Positions 36,932 through 50,035 are shown, numbered from the stretch's first letter. The stretch is DNA of 64,000 nt from Pampus argenteus (GCA_036937835.1 CM072861.1:6488001-6552000); one strand, 5' to 3'. A program made the numbers and translations. Notes: a model not told the origin generated them from the sequence alone.

Positions 36932-39900
36932 CTGCCTGGGTATGTCAGAGAGAGCAGCAAAAGAGTTTTCAGAGCATGTGTAAGCACTTTTCGAAATGGT
37001 TTCTAATGTCATTCCACCTACCTTTTTCCTGCCAATCCCATGTAACTGGAATCATGAGAAGCTTTTATTTTCCCTACATGAGAAAGAATAGGCTTCTGGA
37101 GCACAGTATAAGCAGTGAATCACAATCATGCGCAGCGGTGGCAGTGATGGAAAAATTAGTTGATGTCACTTGAGCTTTTTGAAAGTAAAAGTTGTCATCA
37201 ACTCATCCCTCAGCCGGTCAGAGGGTGGATGTATCACTGTAGCATGGTGTCTCCACTCATTTGCCTTGTAGTTCCCCAAATTCCTCACCTGCCCACCAGC
37301 TTGTTAAGCATTTTCTCTGGAGAAGAGATGCCCTCAGAGCACTTTCCAAATGTCTGAGGCTTCCTCTGAAAGCCATCATTATTTTTTAAGTGTGTCCTTG
37401 GCCTCTTTCATCTCTTTTCCTGACCGTATTTTACGCAGCACAGTATACTGTTACATGCTTGTTAGCTAGATCTCCTTCTACCTGAAAAGCTTGCATTTTT
37501 CAGCTTTCATAAATGGGGACATACATTCTGTCATAATAAAACCATTACTTTATGTGCGTATTATATATCTCACTCTCACAGCAATGAAATATATATTATT
37601 AGTAACGAAAATAAATAAAATCAATGCTTTTCATTTCTTGTCCCCATTATTAATTTACTGTGCTGGTACTGTAGTTCTGCATGAAAGAATGTGGCAGCCA
37701 CGTGTAAAACATGCCATAAAGGGATAAACTGGATACTCTGTATCACTGAGGTCATCACAGTGCATGTGACACATCTTTATAATTTAGGAAATGAGTAAAT
37801 ATGTGTGCATTTCACATAGCGCAGCATGTGTTTGAGTGAATTTTGAAGATTACAGGTTCATGGCGTTAATATATTGAAGGGGAAAAACAGATTTTGAGCC
37901 AAGAATGAAGATTAAACAAATCAGTTGGAGATTTCGCTATTGGTTCTCTGTGTTTATTTTCACGTCAGAAGTAAGAAATGGTAATTATTTCTGTTTTTGC
38001 ATGTATTGCTTTTAACGTTGCTTCACAAGAATAAAAGGAATCTGACTCTGTGCCTGTTTGGGTGAAGAAGCCAGTTAGTTCTCCACGTACGCTGTTTAAC
38101 CGATAAAGGTTCATGTTGAGGTGTTGAGTGTATGTTCAAAATTCCAATAAATTAGTGTTTGTGAGGATTTTATTGCTGGCAGGACTGAACTTGTGCATCA
38201 CTGTCTTCCAATGGAACTAGTGTTTTTATATTCAGCATGGGAGTGTGTGATCTGCATACAGCTGGGTTTATATGGCATGGCAACCCCACGGCAGTGTCTA
38301 TACATTGTAGGTTCCGATAGTTAAAGTGTTGGGTTTCACCTGTCTGTTTTGTTACATGATCAGACTCTTTCTATTATTCTAACACAACTGTAAATCCCCT
38401 TTACTTCACGATGACACTGTTTCCAGACATCTGACACCATCAGTGCAGTCTCACAATGATTTCAGCATCCTGTTGGAAGCATTGTTACTGCTACAGAGTT
38501 TGGGTTACTGAACTGAAAATGAGTAGTGCGAATTATAAAAGACTGACCCCACATCACTCAGGTGAATCTAGGTGATTACCCACCGTCGAAGGATTCCAGC
38601 CAGCTCATCTCCTAATGATCAGGAGCAGGCAGCCTTTCTGGCCTTTACTCTTACACTCTTGACCTGTATGCTTTTTCGCTGACAACACTGGGGATAAAGC
38701 TTTTGTATCTTTCAGTCACGCTTCTCTTCACATCCTTCAACTTTTCATCTTTTGCTGATCTTTGTCGGGTTTGATCAGGATTTAAGCGATCGACAAACTC
38801 TACGTACACCCCCGTATTCATATTATTACTATTGTATGTGTTGGGAGAAAAAGTGAAACATCTGTGTGTAGTTCATGACTTTTTTGAGAAAAATATTAAT
38901 GTATGTATTGAATGACCGATAATAATTTAAATTAATAAGGATATGTGATTTTGATTGTCTTAACCAGAGAATTTTGAAAGATATATAAAAAGAGCGTTCG
39001 CTGTCAGTGATTTAATTATGTTAAATATTTGTTACCAATGTAGAAAGGTTCAACTTCATTAGTCACATGACATAAAATAATAAATACATTCAATTTCAAA
39101 TGATAGCAAGATGGGCTTGACTGGTTAAGGTAACAGACATGTTGCCTTATCCTAATGTCAAGAGGTCACCTGGCATTAAAGTGATCCAAAGCTGTAAATA
39201 ATTATTCCAGAAGAAAAATGATTTAAAGCTTAATCCCAGGACCTGATTAATACTGCGGTCCTCTATGGAGATAGATAGGCAATCAATATAATGTAGGTTC
39301 TTACACTGCTTTCGCATTGATTCAGTGATTTGTGTAGCCACTCCTCCTTATAATTTATTTTGTCTATGTTCTTCTTTTCGTTTTGAGAGAATTAATCGCT
39401 TCATCCGAGCAGAATAGTTTTAAAGAAGATTGTTAAAAATTAACACACTAACAAAACAAAAAGTCCTCATTCACCGAAAACGTTGTACTGAAGTACAGTG
39501 AGTGCTGAGATGTGATAATTTAAAAAGAAAAAGTATACATATTACATTTCTTCTCTGGGAGATTCTTATAATTCCTTGTTTGTGAGTTTTTCATTATGAC
39601 ATTATCAACAGAGGGTATCAATGAGGAAGGTTGGTTATTTTCTTCTCATTAACCATTGTTTTTTGGAATTCTAGACATTATTACTCACCCCTCAGGACCT
39701 TGGGTTGTAATACATAATTTACTGTCTGCCACTTTGAAATAAATTACTGAGTTAAGCGCGGCGTAGAGAATCCGCCTTAATTTGTTTACTATTTGCAAGA
39801 GGACAGAGATATTGGTGGATTAGAAAGGACCCTTTCGTAAATTTTTGATTTTCTTGTGTCAATATAATATTAAATAGGTAGAGAACAAGCATAATTTTCT

Positions 39901-41070
39901 CTGCTACAAAAACCACCAACTACACTGAAAACTACAGGTCTGTACTATATATATTTGTTACCTTCACCATCTTATGATATTTACAGTTTTTTTTTTTTTG
40001 AAAATAAAGTTTGGTAATGTTGTATTGCTACCCTGAGGAGGTAATGCAATTATCTGGGGTGGAATCGACGGCAAACATGCAAGGGGAAACTTGGAGTGGG
40101 AAGTTAATGAGCTTGAGCAATAAACATGCTGAAATGTTCTATGAGAGGCAATTGGAAAAGGACAAAATGTTCTCCAAGGGTGGATTTGGACATTGTATGT
40201 CATCAGCATCTTCCCAAAACTCAAAAAATGCACACGAAGAAGAAAAAATATAAAATAAAATTTTAAAAAAGTTTGCAAGGATGCATATAAAATGAAGGGT
40301 GCTCTCTCTACCTCCCTCCCTCCCTTTTACATGCCAAAAGGGATTTAAAGTTTCACTTACCCTGAAAATATGAAAGATGTAAAAATGTCCAATCACAAAG
40401 ATTTCCATATCATCAAGTCATCTTCTTTTGGTCACCACACTTATCCAATCCATGACTAGAGTTGACAGTTGTTGATTGGTGGAAGGAAGTAGAGTGTGTG
40501 ATTTTAGTTCCAAAATATGTTTCTGACAATTATATTAATTCATCAATTAATTATTATAAATTATTGAAATCCTGAAAGGCTGAGCAACTACATTTTAGCT
40601 CAAGTGTTGTTGCTTCCCAGACATGCCAAAAGCATCAACATGTTTATAAGGACCCACCAGTCAGTCAGTACCACAACAACAGCCCTCTCATGTTTCAACT
40701 ATTTTGTTTTAAAATCCTAATTATTAATTATGTATCAGAGATAAAATGTGACATTGAGAGTGCGTAAGATTGTGTGTATGTTTCTCGTGCGTATACAAAT
40801 TATTAGTTCATCGCGCTCAAATTGCTACCGTCCAGTCTTCTCACATCATCTAGACATGTGCATATTATGCTGTGTGTGTTCTGTGTACCACAGCCATTGT
40901 TCTGTATGTAAGTCGCACCTACAATGACAATTATTTTCCGGGAAGCAGGGCCAGACACTAGGATACACAAACATAACAACATGCAAAGTAGCGATAGTTA
41001 GGTTGCACACTTGCAAAAAGCATCAGTTTACTGTGAGAGTGTTGACAACTAGTCGCAACATCTGTTCAAG
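36930..41070. other. Long non-coding stretch without recognised gene
   Basis: Unique-looking AT-rich sequence. Frames at 39964-40278 (minus) and 40011-40253 (plus) overlap on opposite strands and neither has a recognisable domain. Confidence 0.5.
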
Positions 41071-41083
41071 GTGAGCTTTGTTG

Positions 41084-41570
41084 TCAATCCACGGTACGTA
41101 CAAAGGAGTGAAATTTATACATAACAATGAATACATAAATACAAACATTCAGTATCCAGACAGCCTCGGGGTAGAAGCTGTTGCAGAGCTGGCTTGGATG
41201 TTGCGATACCTTTTTTCCAGATGGCAGGAGAGTAAAAACACTATGTGTAACCCCAGCCTCTGATGGGTGAGTCACACATAGACTTTCTCAACTTTCACAG
41301 GAAGTAGACACTGCTGAGACTTTTTTTGATCTGGGATGGAAGCATTCTGGTCGCAGACCTGTGATGACGGGCTTATACTCCATAATGGGCTGGATCCCCT
41401 ATCCACAGGCACCATGTGTCTTTGAAATGTCCATTTTTATGAGTGCAGATATGTTTATTCCATAAGACAGGTTGGCTCTAGCTGTTCTGAAGGCTGATCT
41501 GAAAACAGCATCCCGGATCCTCAGCAACGAGTAGACTTCCCTTGTCAACCATGATGTGTGGTCATTTTAC
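41084..41570 (-). pseudogene. LINE ORF2 remnant: pre-RT linker joined to C-terminal end, RT domain missing
   Basis: Read from about 41570 downward on the minus strand, the first part gives REVYSLLRIRDAVFRSAFRT and ARANLSYGI, then GIQPIMEYKP. This is the linker between endonuclease and reverse transcriptase in fish CR1/L2/Rex1-group LINEs (motif QGIQHITNYK in relatives). After a run of degraded sequence it continues at 41275-41084 as HSVFTLLPSGKK and NSFYPEAVWILN, which are C-terminal motifs of the same proteins. The whole reverse-transcriptase domain that should lie between is absent, and stops interrupt the frame. It is the same LINE group as the remnant at 17.73-18.33 kb. Confidence 0.75.
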
Positions 41571-41589
41571 TCACTCATTGTTAAAAGTG

Positions 41590-43110
41590 TGATAGTTGTA
41601 TGTGTAGATTGTGGTGGCAATTGTCAACGAAGAGACAGATGAATTACACAAATAAAGATGAAAGCACTTTCTTCTGGACCAGGAGAGGCCGCTGTGACCG
41701 TACGTGCCGCCATGTTCATGTGTTTGGAATAATAAGACAGAAGTCGGGCCACAACTGACATCTATGTTTCATTTAAGAACTTCAAACGGCTCAGAAAACA
41801 TTTTTTCAGCTATCCAAAAATGATAGTGAGTTCAATCAAAGTCTATCAGGCCCACCACCCTTTCTACTCTCTTTCTCTTCATCTCTCTTTGTCATTCCTA
41901 ATAAATTTTGTTATAAAGAGAGTCTGGGGAAACATGATGAAACTATAACGTAAGTAGAGAACGCTCCCTTCTCTGCCACAGAGAGACTCAAACCAAGCAG
42001 TGACAATGTCAGTATATCTTCAGTCAGCCGCCAGTTGTATTTTCATTGTTCATCAATTATTGTTCTAGTTGGGTGGGAGGCTTTGCCATCTGATAGAAGT
42101 ATAACCAAAGTCAAGCTTTGTCATAATAGATACAGAATAACACAGCGCTGCATAAGAGTGTACATATAGCTGCTGCAGGCATTTATACTCCATGACAGTA
42201 GGATGAAATTAAGATCAAAGAGGTAACTATTACATCTCATAAAATGGCGATAGAAGTCATTGAGATCAACAACAATGGCTGCAGGGAAAGAGCATCAAAG
42301 CTATCTGAGGTAATTTAGGATTTAAAAACCATTTTACTTTATATGCTGTTATGATGAAGCATGTTTGCAAACAGGAGATTACCAGCCCTTATTATGCATG
42401 TTTGATATCTTTGGTAATGGCTTTATGGCCTCCTGTTCTAATGTTCTAGTCTGACTTTAAATGTTATGTTTCCTCCTTTATATTGTTTATTTAAATTTCA
42501 GTTTTGTCCTTCTTACACTTAGCATGTCAATGGTGAAAGAAACTTGACATTTCACTGCAAAATACTGATATGATTTTGTTGTGATGTTTTCCACTGTGGT
42601 GATTGAAACTAATGTGTTTTCTCTTGTCCACAAAAACATGCTAAACTAGTCTCTACAGCAATATGGTGCCCATTTGAGTGTGTCAGTTGGCTGAAGTGCA
42701 AACATTTTTTGATTAGATCAGGCTGGGAGCTGATAATTAGAATAACCAAACTTTAAAAATATCACACATCACACACTCAAGACAAATTGCTGCAGCTGTG
42801 GACTCAAAACTTGTGTGCTGTCACACCAGCATGAAGGGAAACCACTGTGGCCTGTGGGTATATTAGCTGTTGCTGGAGAAGATCACTTGAAGTCACTTGA
42901 AAAAACAAACATTGCTCCACAGCATTGATAACGGTCAAAACTCAACTTTAAACTCATGTTACTAGTAACTCTTGAAACAAACCAGTATGCTGGGATCACC
43001 CAAAGACACTTTTGTGCCAAGACACCGTATGTGTCATCGTCCAGTTTATGATGACAACAAAAAGTGGACCGAACACACAAGGATGGTTGAACCAATTTTA
43101 TTAAAGTAAC
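41590..43110. other. Non-coding stretch without recognised gene
   Basis: AT-rich unique sequence. The 155-codon minus-strand frame that starts here (42883-43350) is mostly antisense of the RTE LINE and is not a gene. Confidence 0.5.
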
Positions 43111-43117
43111 AAAAACA

Positions 43118-43845
43118 TCAACCATGTTTGCAGATGACATTGTGATCTGTAGTGAGAGCAGAGAACATGTGGAGGAGAAGCTAGAGAGGTGGAGGTTTAC
43201 CCTGGAAAGGAGAGGAATGAAGGTTAGCCGGAGCAAGACGGAGTACATGCGTGTGAATGAGACGGACCCCAGTGGAAGGGTGAGGTTACACGAGGAAGAG
43301 ATAAAGAAGGTGGGGGATTTTAAGTATTTAGGGTTAACACTACAGAGCAATGAAGAATGTGGAAAAAGAGGTGAAGAAGCGTGTGCAGGCAGGTTGAAAC
43401 GGGTGAAGAAAAGTGTCCCGTGTGATGTGTGATAGAAGAGTTTCAGCTAAAATGAAAGGAAAGGTGTACAAAACTGTGGTGAGACCAGCAATGTTGTTTG
43501 GTCTAGACACAGTACTACTGAGGAAAAGACAGGAGGCAGAGCTGGGGGTAGCAGATGAAGATGCTGAGGTTCTCTTTGGGAGTGACCAGGATGGATAGGA
43601 TCAGGAATGAGTACATCAGAGGGACAGCACATGTTGGAGGTTTGGGAGATAAAGTCAGACTGAGATGGTTCAGACATGTCCAGAGGAGAGATAGTGAATA
43701 TATTGGTAGAAGGATGCTGAGTTTTGAACTGCCAGGCAGGAGGTGTAGAGGAGATATATGGATGTAGTGAAAGAGGACATGAAGGCTGTTGGTGTGAGAG
43801 AAGAGGATACAGAAAGGCAACTGGGTTAGATGGAGAGTAACAAGG
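43118..43845 (+). mobile_element. RTE-type LINE, 5'-truncated 3' fragment
   Basis: The fragment starts abruptly just before the reverse-transcriptase FADD box and runs through the C-terminal part of ORF2. This matches the usual 5' truncation of LINEs during target-primed reverse transcription. Past about 43800 the text degrades. A purine-rich stretch at 43885-43920 (CGAAACCAGCAAGAGAG) may be the decayed 3' end. The protein wording fits the Rex3/Expander-like RTE elements of fish. Confidence 0.9.
43124..43775 (+). pseudogene. RTE LINE ORF2 remnant (end of RT domain and C-terminal region)
   Basis: Three frames must be followed in turn. Frame one (43124-43432) has MFADDIVICSE with the catalytic Asp pair intact, then GMKVSRSKTEYM and FKYLGLTLQSN. 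Frame two (43413-43598) has CDRRVSAKMKGKVYKT and VVRPAMLFGLDT. Frame three (43555-43767) has MKMLRFSLGVTRMDRIRNEY, FRHVQRRDSEYIGRRML and ELPGRR. This is the typical order of fish RTE ORF2 ends. At least two frameshifts and a short internal deletion after GDKVR separate them. Long minus-strand frames over the region (42883-43350, 43515-43982) are antisense shadows. Confidence 0.92.
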
Positions 43846-43859
43846 CTTTTCAGGTTGGG

Positions 43860-44935
43860 CTGCTGTACAAACTGGACTGATGGCTCAATGAAACGAAACC
43901 AGCAAGAGAGAAAGAGTATCAGTTCTGCAGTAATCAACCCGGTTGAGCAGGTTGCATGGCCAAATGTTTCTAAATACCTCATGTCTGTCTCACTTCCCCA
44001 TGTCCCATGGCTTCATCTTTCATTAACAATGACTACCTTTACATGATTAACAAAGCTAAAAAAACTTCAAAATGAGGCTGACATGTTGTTATAATTCAGC
44101 ACACAAAGTATTTTGTCTGTGTGATTCTCTCAGACCTTACAGCATTACAGAGGGATTTGATGACAGCAAGAGAAGCCAAGTTAAGATATGTTTTTTGCTT
44201 GATTGTAGTTTGATTTTGGAATTTTTTTCATTTCCACTCCGCCCCTGGAGTGCAGTCAGGAAAGCCTCGTAAACTGTAAACCTCAAGCTAAAGCACAGAT
44301 TAGACAGTGGACAGAAGTAGCATTAGTGGAAGCCCAGAACACGATGTAAGACAGTAGAGAGGCCTCTGATGCTGCTGCCAAGCCCAGTGGGAGAAGCAGC
44401 CATATTATGAAAGTCCCAAAAACTTTTGATGATCATTACCATACTTCATGTTGGAAATGATGTAACTCTCTCGTAAGCAGGATGTAGGCCCTTCCCTGAT
44501 ACAGTCAAAACCAAAGTGACAGTGACAGATTTCATCTTTAGCCAGCTGCTAACTGACTTTTATCTTAATTCTCAGAGGTCATGTGACGAAACTGGTGTCA
44601 ATGATTTTTCATCTCACGTTCCCTTCTTATTACCCACTTCCCTCTTTGCAGATTTTCCATCCTACACATTCTTCTCTCGGCCTTCTTACCTCCTCTCCTC
44701 ATTTGCTATTCTTCACCTCCCCTCTTTCCTCGTTCTCCACTTCTTTCCACTCCACTCCCACTCTCCCACTTCCTTCCAGTCAGACTCCAGCAGCCTCCCG
44801 ACTCTTTAACCAATGTGCAGTGTCACTCCTGCACATTCAGACCTGCTGACTCCTCGGGCACAGTGAGTTTGTACCCATTGTCTTGCAGTAAAGTGAGTTA
44901 GGACACAATGTGATTTAATGACACAACAAGCTTGG
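43860..44935. other. Non-coding stretch without recognised gene
   Basis: The CT-rich segment at 44620-44800 produces two overlapping plus-strand Ser/Pro/Phe-rich frames by composition. No gene is supported. Confidence 0.5.

Positions 44936-44937
<2 letters not shown>

Positions 44938-44988
<51 letters not shown>
44938..44988. repeat. (GT)n microsatellite
   Basis: A pure GT run of about 51 bases. Confidence 0.97.
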
Positions 44989-44994
<6 letters not shown>

Positions 44995-45224
44995 GCCAGT
45001 GTGAGTGAGTGACACGCTTCCTGCCATTTCAGCAAAGGTTAATAGAGAACTGCTTCCCACCTTCTTTCTGCACTTTAGGGAGAGATAAAGTAGGTAGGAT
45101 GAGATGCAGGAGACATGAGGATGAAGGAAGGAAGGAAAGAAGAAAGATTAAAAAGAAAGAAGAAAATGAAATGTGAATTTAAATAGACAGCCCATTAATC
45201 TTCTGCTGGTGGCAGCCCACCATC

Positions 45225-45245
45225 TGTGTGTGTGTGTGTGTGTGT
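45225..45245. repeat. (GT)n microsatellite
   Basis: About ten GT units. A shorter inverse (CA)n tract lies 40 bases downstream. Confidence 0.9.
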
Positions 45246-45299
45246 TTGTTTATCACACACGCAGGCCAATTATGCAGCAGAGACGGCACACACACACTA

Positions 45300-47240
45300 C
45301 CTCAGACGCAACTTGATATTTTCAGACACTAATGATGATCTTAAGGTTTTGATCATCATGTTGAACGTTGTTTGTCTTTAAGAAAGAAAAAGAAAAAAAG
45401 CATGAGCTCAGTGATGACATTTCCTTTGAAAAATATGCAAATAAATGACAAGGTGAGAGAAAAACTGTTTGAAGGAAGCTGTAGCAATATTTTTGTTTTA
45501 TATTTATGTCACTTATACCGTTTAGCCCATTAGCTTTTGTTTAATATTATATTAACACAGTATTGTTTCTCCGTCAGCTTCCATTAGGATCTTTTGAAAT
45601 TGCATCCATTTGCCTGAGGAATGTTTAATAGCGATATAAATTATAACTTAATTAAAGTCCCTGAATGATATCTGACTTTGCTCTTTGTGTGAACATTTAG
45701 GTCTTATGACAATATTTAATGAACAAATAATTACACGCAACGCAAACAGCCAACCGAGGTGACATCATCTCTATCCTGAATTTGATTTCAACTGTCTCAA
45801 CTTACAACATTAATTAATCAGCATGGTCATTTGATTGTGAGTGCGTGGAAAATATGTGCTCAGTTTTTTTATTCAAAAACAAAAGTTACAGTTAAATTAA
45901 TTTCTCAGGGAGCTCAGTTTCATTTGACTGCGTTATTCTTCCCAACTAAACCCGGTGATGCGTCAGAAGCAGAGGCGTGCACACGAATCACATGACTTAA
46001 TTGGACTAATGACGTAATTGGACTTTAACCGTAACGCCAGTAGCTGGTGATTTCACTCGTACTTTAGCATTTAAACTTGCAATGACATGAAATCCTTCTC
46101 ATACCTTGATATCACTCGTCGTCCGGTTCATGTACGCTGAAAGTAACAAAAATAAACTGATCTAAATGATCACACCCGCTGCTTCTCAGCTTCCTACATA
46201 CATGTCCACCAAAATCTGATAAAAAATAAGAAGTCCAGTTGCTGAGTCATATTAGTTCTACAAGGTCTAATCAAAGCTTTATGGTTTTTTTTTTACCTCT
46301 ATGATTTCCATGTGTTGGGTGAAACGGGGGGAAAAAACAAATGTTTCAGCTGCTTTCGATTGCATTGTTTTCAACATTTGACCATTAAGCTGATTTTTTA
46401 AATCTAGATCATTGGCCTAATTTTTTTTGCACTGAATTAAATGACAATATCAACAAATGTATGACACCAACCCACTCAATTAATTTGGCCGTGAAACTCT
46501 GGATTCCTTTTTAATATATTTTCAGATGGTGTCAGCTCATCTATAACTCTTTTTTTTTTTTTTTTCTGAGACCCAAGGTTACATCAGCCACTGTTACGTA
46601 TTACAGCATCACTTTGAGCCTTGATGCATTATTGAGAAAAATAACTGACTGAACTCAGGACTGACCCTTTTCATTCTCTCTTTTTAGCTATAAATTAGAA
46701 ACAAGACGAACAAGAAGTTTTTTGTTTTTTTTACTGTTGAGAACATTATTAGAAGCAGGGACATTACTTACGACAGCAGCGGGCAAAACCGTAGTTCGAG
46801 AAGAGGAAATAGAATCTAAGGTTTTTTTTTGACATATGAGGTAAATAGTTTGTTTTTGAAGAGCCTACTGTTAAGATGGGATATAATGTCAGAACCGCAA
46901 CAACATGAAGTCTTTAGTTCAGTGAGAACTTGAGTTGTCCCTGTGAAGGAGGCAATGGTTGTTTTTTCACACAGATGTGCATCTGTTGTGCTTATTTGCA
47001 CACATGTGGAGGTGGTGTTGTTGGTGTCAGTTTTATCTGATTTGCACATGGATAAGAATTTTCCTGATCTGGTTCAGATCTAGTTCTTTCTTCTTTTTTT
47101 ACTTATTGTGTTTTTTTACAAATAAATTTAAAGACATGTTTTCAGGAGATGCCAAATATGCTTTTTCCCACAAAAAAAAACTCAGTTAACTAGTTAAGAA
47201 ATAATGTTTGGCTCCAAACTAATTGTGATCCTGTTGCCTT
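45300..47240. other. Non-coding stretch without recognised gene
   Basis: AT-rich with poly-T runs at 46551-46565 and 46818-46829. The part at 45560-45860 is rich in TTAAT/ATTAAT words and apparently unique. No exon is supported. Confidence 0.45.
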
Positions 47241-47249
47241 AAATGTTCA

Positions 47250-47303
47250 GTGACCACAGAGAAACGTTTCCTTCTTCAGCAGATGAACGTGTAAACAGCC
47301 TTC
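47250..47303 (+). repeat. Unclassified dispersed repeat, copy A (short)
   Basis: Aligns with 52813-52865. Both read GTGA(C/G)CACAGAGAAAC, then TTCAGCAGATGAA(C/T)GTG and AAACAGCCTTC. The match is one base out of register because of a single indel. Recognisable homology is limited to about 54 bases here. Confidence 0.65.
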
Positions 47304-47949
47304 TGGAGACAGTGAAACAAAACACATTTGTGAGTCGAGGGAGACTTTGAGCGAAAACGTGAGAAGACATTAACAGAGCCCCATTGTGTTCCTCAAATAT
47401 ATAAACTAAGTTCACACTTGCTGACTAACAACCGTCCATCTGGTTTAGAGAGCTGCCAGTTTCATCTACTCATCACTCAGGTTATGTCTGTTTCTAATTG
47501 AAAGAGATAGCTGTCAAAAAACTGTCTACACATGAATGTAATCACATGTAAACATATATTCTCATTTAGTCAACTCTTTGATATCAGGTGTTGAGGATGG
47601 CTGAAAGAATACAATTTAAAAATGTTTGAGAATCAATGCAGAAACACTTTGGACTTTGAGTTGTATATATTTGTTATGATTGTACCTTTTAATGAGATAA
47701 CAGTGTATGCCATTAACCTCTGTACAGTGTCAACAAATGGAAATGTAATTCCTGATGTGTTTTAATACACGGCAGCCAGTTTACGGAGAGATGCCTATCT
47801 CCCATTGAAGCATGATAGCTGTCTGAGATTTACAGAATACACAAAAGGGGAAGCTGTTAGCCCGCCGCAGAGGGGAATGGAACTTTAAGCTGTTTAATTG
47901 GATCAGGCAACAAAAGAATTGTTTACCATTGTTGAAGCTTAAGACGATC

Positions 47950-48200
47950 TGAGAAGCTGAGTTGGAGAAAGAGACACAGAGGGGTGCAGTGAGAGGGAAA
48001 CGAAGGATTGGGAAAGATGTAAGGGGATTCAGGTGTACGATAGATAGAGGGAGAGGGGCTTTTTAGAGAAGTGGTGGAAAACAAGAAAAATAGAGATGTT
48101 GATATTGGGGGAAACATTTAAAGGGAAAATATGGTTAAAGAGAGACATCAACCAAGATGGAGAAAGAGAGAAAGAGAGAGTGTGGAGAGAAATGGCACCG
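47950..48200. other. Purine-rich strand-asymmetric stretch
   Basis: The plus strand is very rich in AG with almost no long pyrimidine runs (words such as AGAGGGAAACGAAGG and GAAAGAGAGAAAGAGAGAG). No frame is supported. It could form purine-motif triplex DNA or be simple low-complexity drift. Confidence 0.5.
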
Positions 48201-48452
48201 GAGTGAATAGAATAAATATGATTGTTTCTTCTGCTCTGAGCCCCCTCAGGCGATTTAGACCCAGGCCCTGTGCAGAAAAACCTGACTGCATCCCTTTGAT
48301 CTTCCCTCTAATCAGATTGGAGCTCAGGGTTTAGGGAAAAGGCATAACATTGTATTGCCTTCCTTCTCTTTGAAAACTGAGTGTGTGTGAGTGTCTGATT
48401 ATGCATATCTGTTTGTGCATGCGTGTGGCGAGGGTCATGTATAATACAGGCC

Positions 48453-48489
48453 TGTGTGTGTGTGTGTGTGCGCGTGCGTGTGTGTGTGT
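48453..48489. repeat. (GT)n microsatellite with CGCGTGCG interruption
   Basis: GT units interrupted by CGCGTGCG. The alternating purine-pyrimidine sequence includes CpG steps. Confidence 0.92.
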
Positions 48490-48746
48490 AACTTGCTCCC
48501 AAAGGCATGCACAAGACAAATTAACAGAACTCAATTATGCGTTTTGATTTAAGACATTGCAGGCACAGACACAGGGTTAAGTTGTCATTATCAATAAATC
48601 ACTAATGTTCAAATTACCAAAGAGCTGTGCAGATCAGTTCATCACATCATCTTCTTGCCAGATCTAAGCAAACAGAGTGTCGCTTGCTGTCTCAAATGAG
48701 TTTAAGTAAATAAACAAAAATAAACAAATATGCCCCTAATATCTGG

Positions 48747-49030
48747 CAGTGGTGGAAGACATACTCAGATCATTCATTTAAGTATAAGTAGCAAGACCAC
48801 AATACTCTAGAGAATGCAAGAAAAGTATTTAAAATCCTATTTAAGTAAAGAATCAGCTAAATGTACTCAAAGTAGTAAAAGTTCTTCTTTATCAGAGACT
48901 GACTTATTATGCTTATTTAATGAATCAATATGTATATAAGAAGCATGTTTTTGTTGTAGCTGCGCGACGTGGAGCTCGTTTGAAATATATCAGTGTAATG
49001 TACAGTTAGGTAGTTTAGTTCAGTAGTTCC
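48747..49030 (+). mobile_element. hAT-type MITE, CAGTGGTGGAA end, truncated
   Basis: Starts CAGTGGTGGAAGACATACTC and continues with CATTTAAGTATAAGTAGCAA, ATTTAAGTAAAG and ATGTACTCAAAGTAGTAAAA. Further in are GTTGTAGCTGCGCGACGTGG and GTACAGTTAGGTAGTTTAG. This is the order of an abundant percomorph MITE whose ends (CAGTGGTGGAA) are of hAT type. The matching right end is not found, so the copy is truncated near 49030. Confidence 0.7.
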
Positions 49031-49265
49031 CAACCTAAATAGAGTTCTGATGCACATGTCTCTGTTAACAAGTCATAGACAGTGTGAAGCAGGTAAAGAT
49101 AAAGTGAATATTAATTCATCATATCACTCATGACTCTGATGCCGTATTTCACCTCAGTCCTCTAAATAACACTTGGTCTGGTGATTTTGATTGCCAAAGA
49201 GGAAATTAAATACATATTTTTTTATCACTTTTTGTGACAATAGACCAAATGTTATTTACTACACA

Positions 49266-49289
49266 ATATATATATATATATATATATAT
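49266..49289. repeat. (TA)n microsatellite
   Basis: A TA run of 24 bases. Confidence 0.92.
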
Positions 49290-49939
49290 TAGAGGAGGGG
49301 AGTGCTATACTGCTGTATATATGAAATATCTATATACAAACAAGGCAGTAATATAAAGCTGAGGTGGAGTCTCACTGTGTTTTTTGTGGAGTTACAAACC
49401 TGACTGGAGTTTGAACTTAACTGGGAGTTGCAAATAATTACAGAATTTCTATTCTGACATTACTAAACTGTTGCTTCAGGTGAACACATTGCCAATTATC
49501 AACTTTAGTTCTAAGCGTTTGACATACGACATGCTTCTATTACACCATTTCTCTCTTTGCGTCTCCTCGAAAGGGTCTTCTCACTACCCCGAATCCTTTA
49601 ACCGATGATGCAAGCACAGGCCAAACGATAGCAAGTCTCATTACAGCCAGAAGACCCTTAATCACTGTCTTTACTCAGTAAAACTCTCTGAAAGCAGACT
49701 TTACTAAACTATGACTTTACAACAATAAAGATATGTCAGAAAAAAAGCGACTGATAACTGAAGTTGTCCTTTTAGGTTAAAAAAGTAATTAAAGATTTTT
49801 AGAAGTTTAAGATTGATGTCTGGTGAATTGGCCATTTTCTCACACAGGAGAAATGTCTGGAAAAGAAAACCACATAACGTGTGACTTTAGTTTGTCACTT
49901 GATTGAACTATAGTGGTTCTTGTCACAGAAAGGCTTTCA

Positions 49940-50035
49940 TGGTACCCTGGTGGCCCAGTAATTTAGAGCACATGCCGTCTACCTGACTTGTATTCTGTCT
50001 GGAGGTCTCAAATGTTTCCTGTCGGGGTTTAGAGA
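49940..50035 (+). mobile_element. Possible tRNA-derived SINE head
   Basis: CTGGTGGCCCAGTAATTTAG followed by AGCACATGCC resembles the A-box part of tRNA-derived fish SINEs. A B-box-like region (GGAGGTCTCAAATG) is degenerate. It cannot fold as a tRNA with conventional arms, so it is not called a tRNA. Confidence 0.35.

Noticed and set aside
42883..43982. Two 155-codon minus-strand open frames
   Set aside because: They lie antisense to the recognisable RTE LINE frames on the plus strand and have no domain of their own.
49940..50035. tRNA gene from an A-box-like sequence
   Set aside because: No cloverleaf can be drawn and the B box is degenerate. At best it is a SINE remnant.
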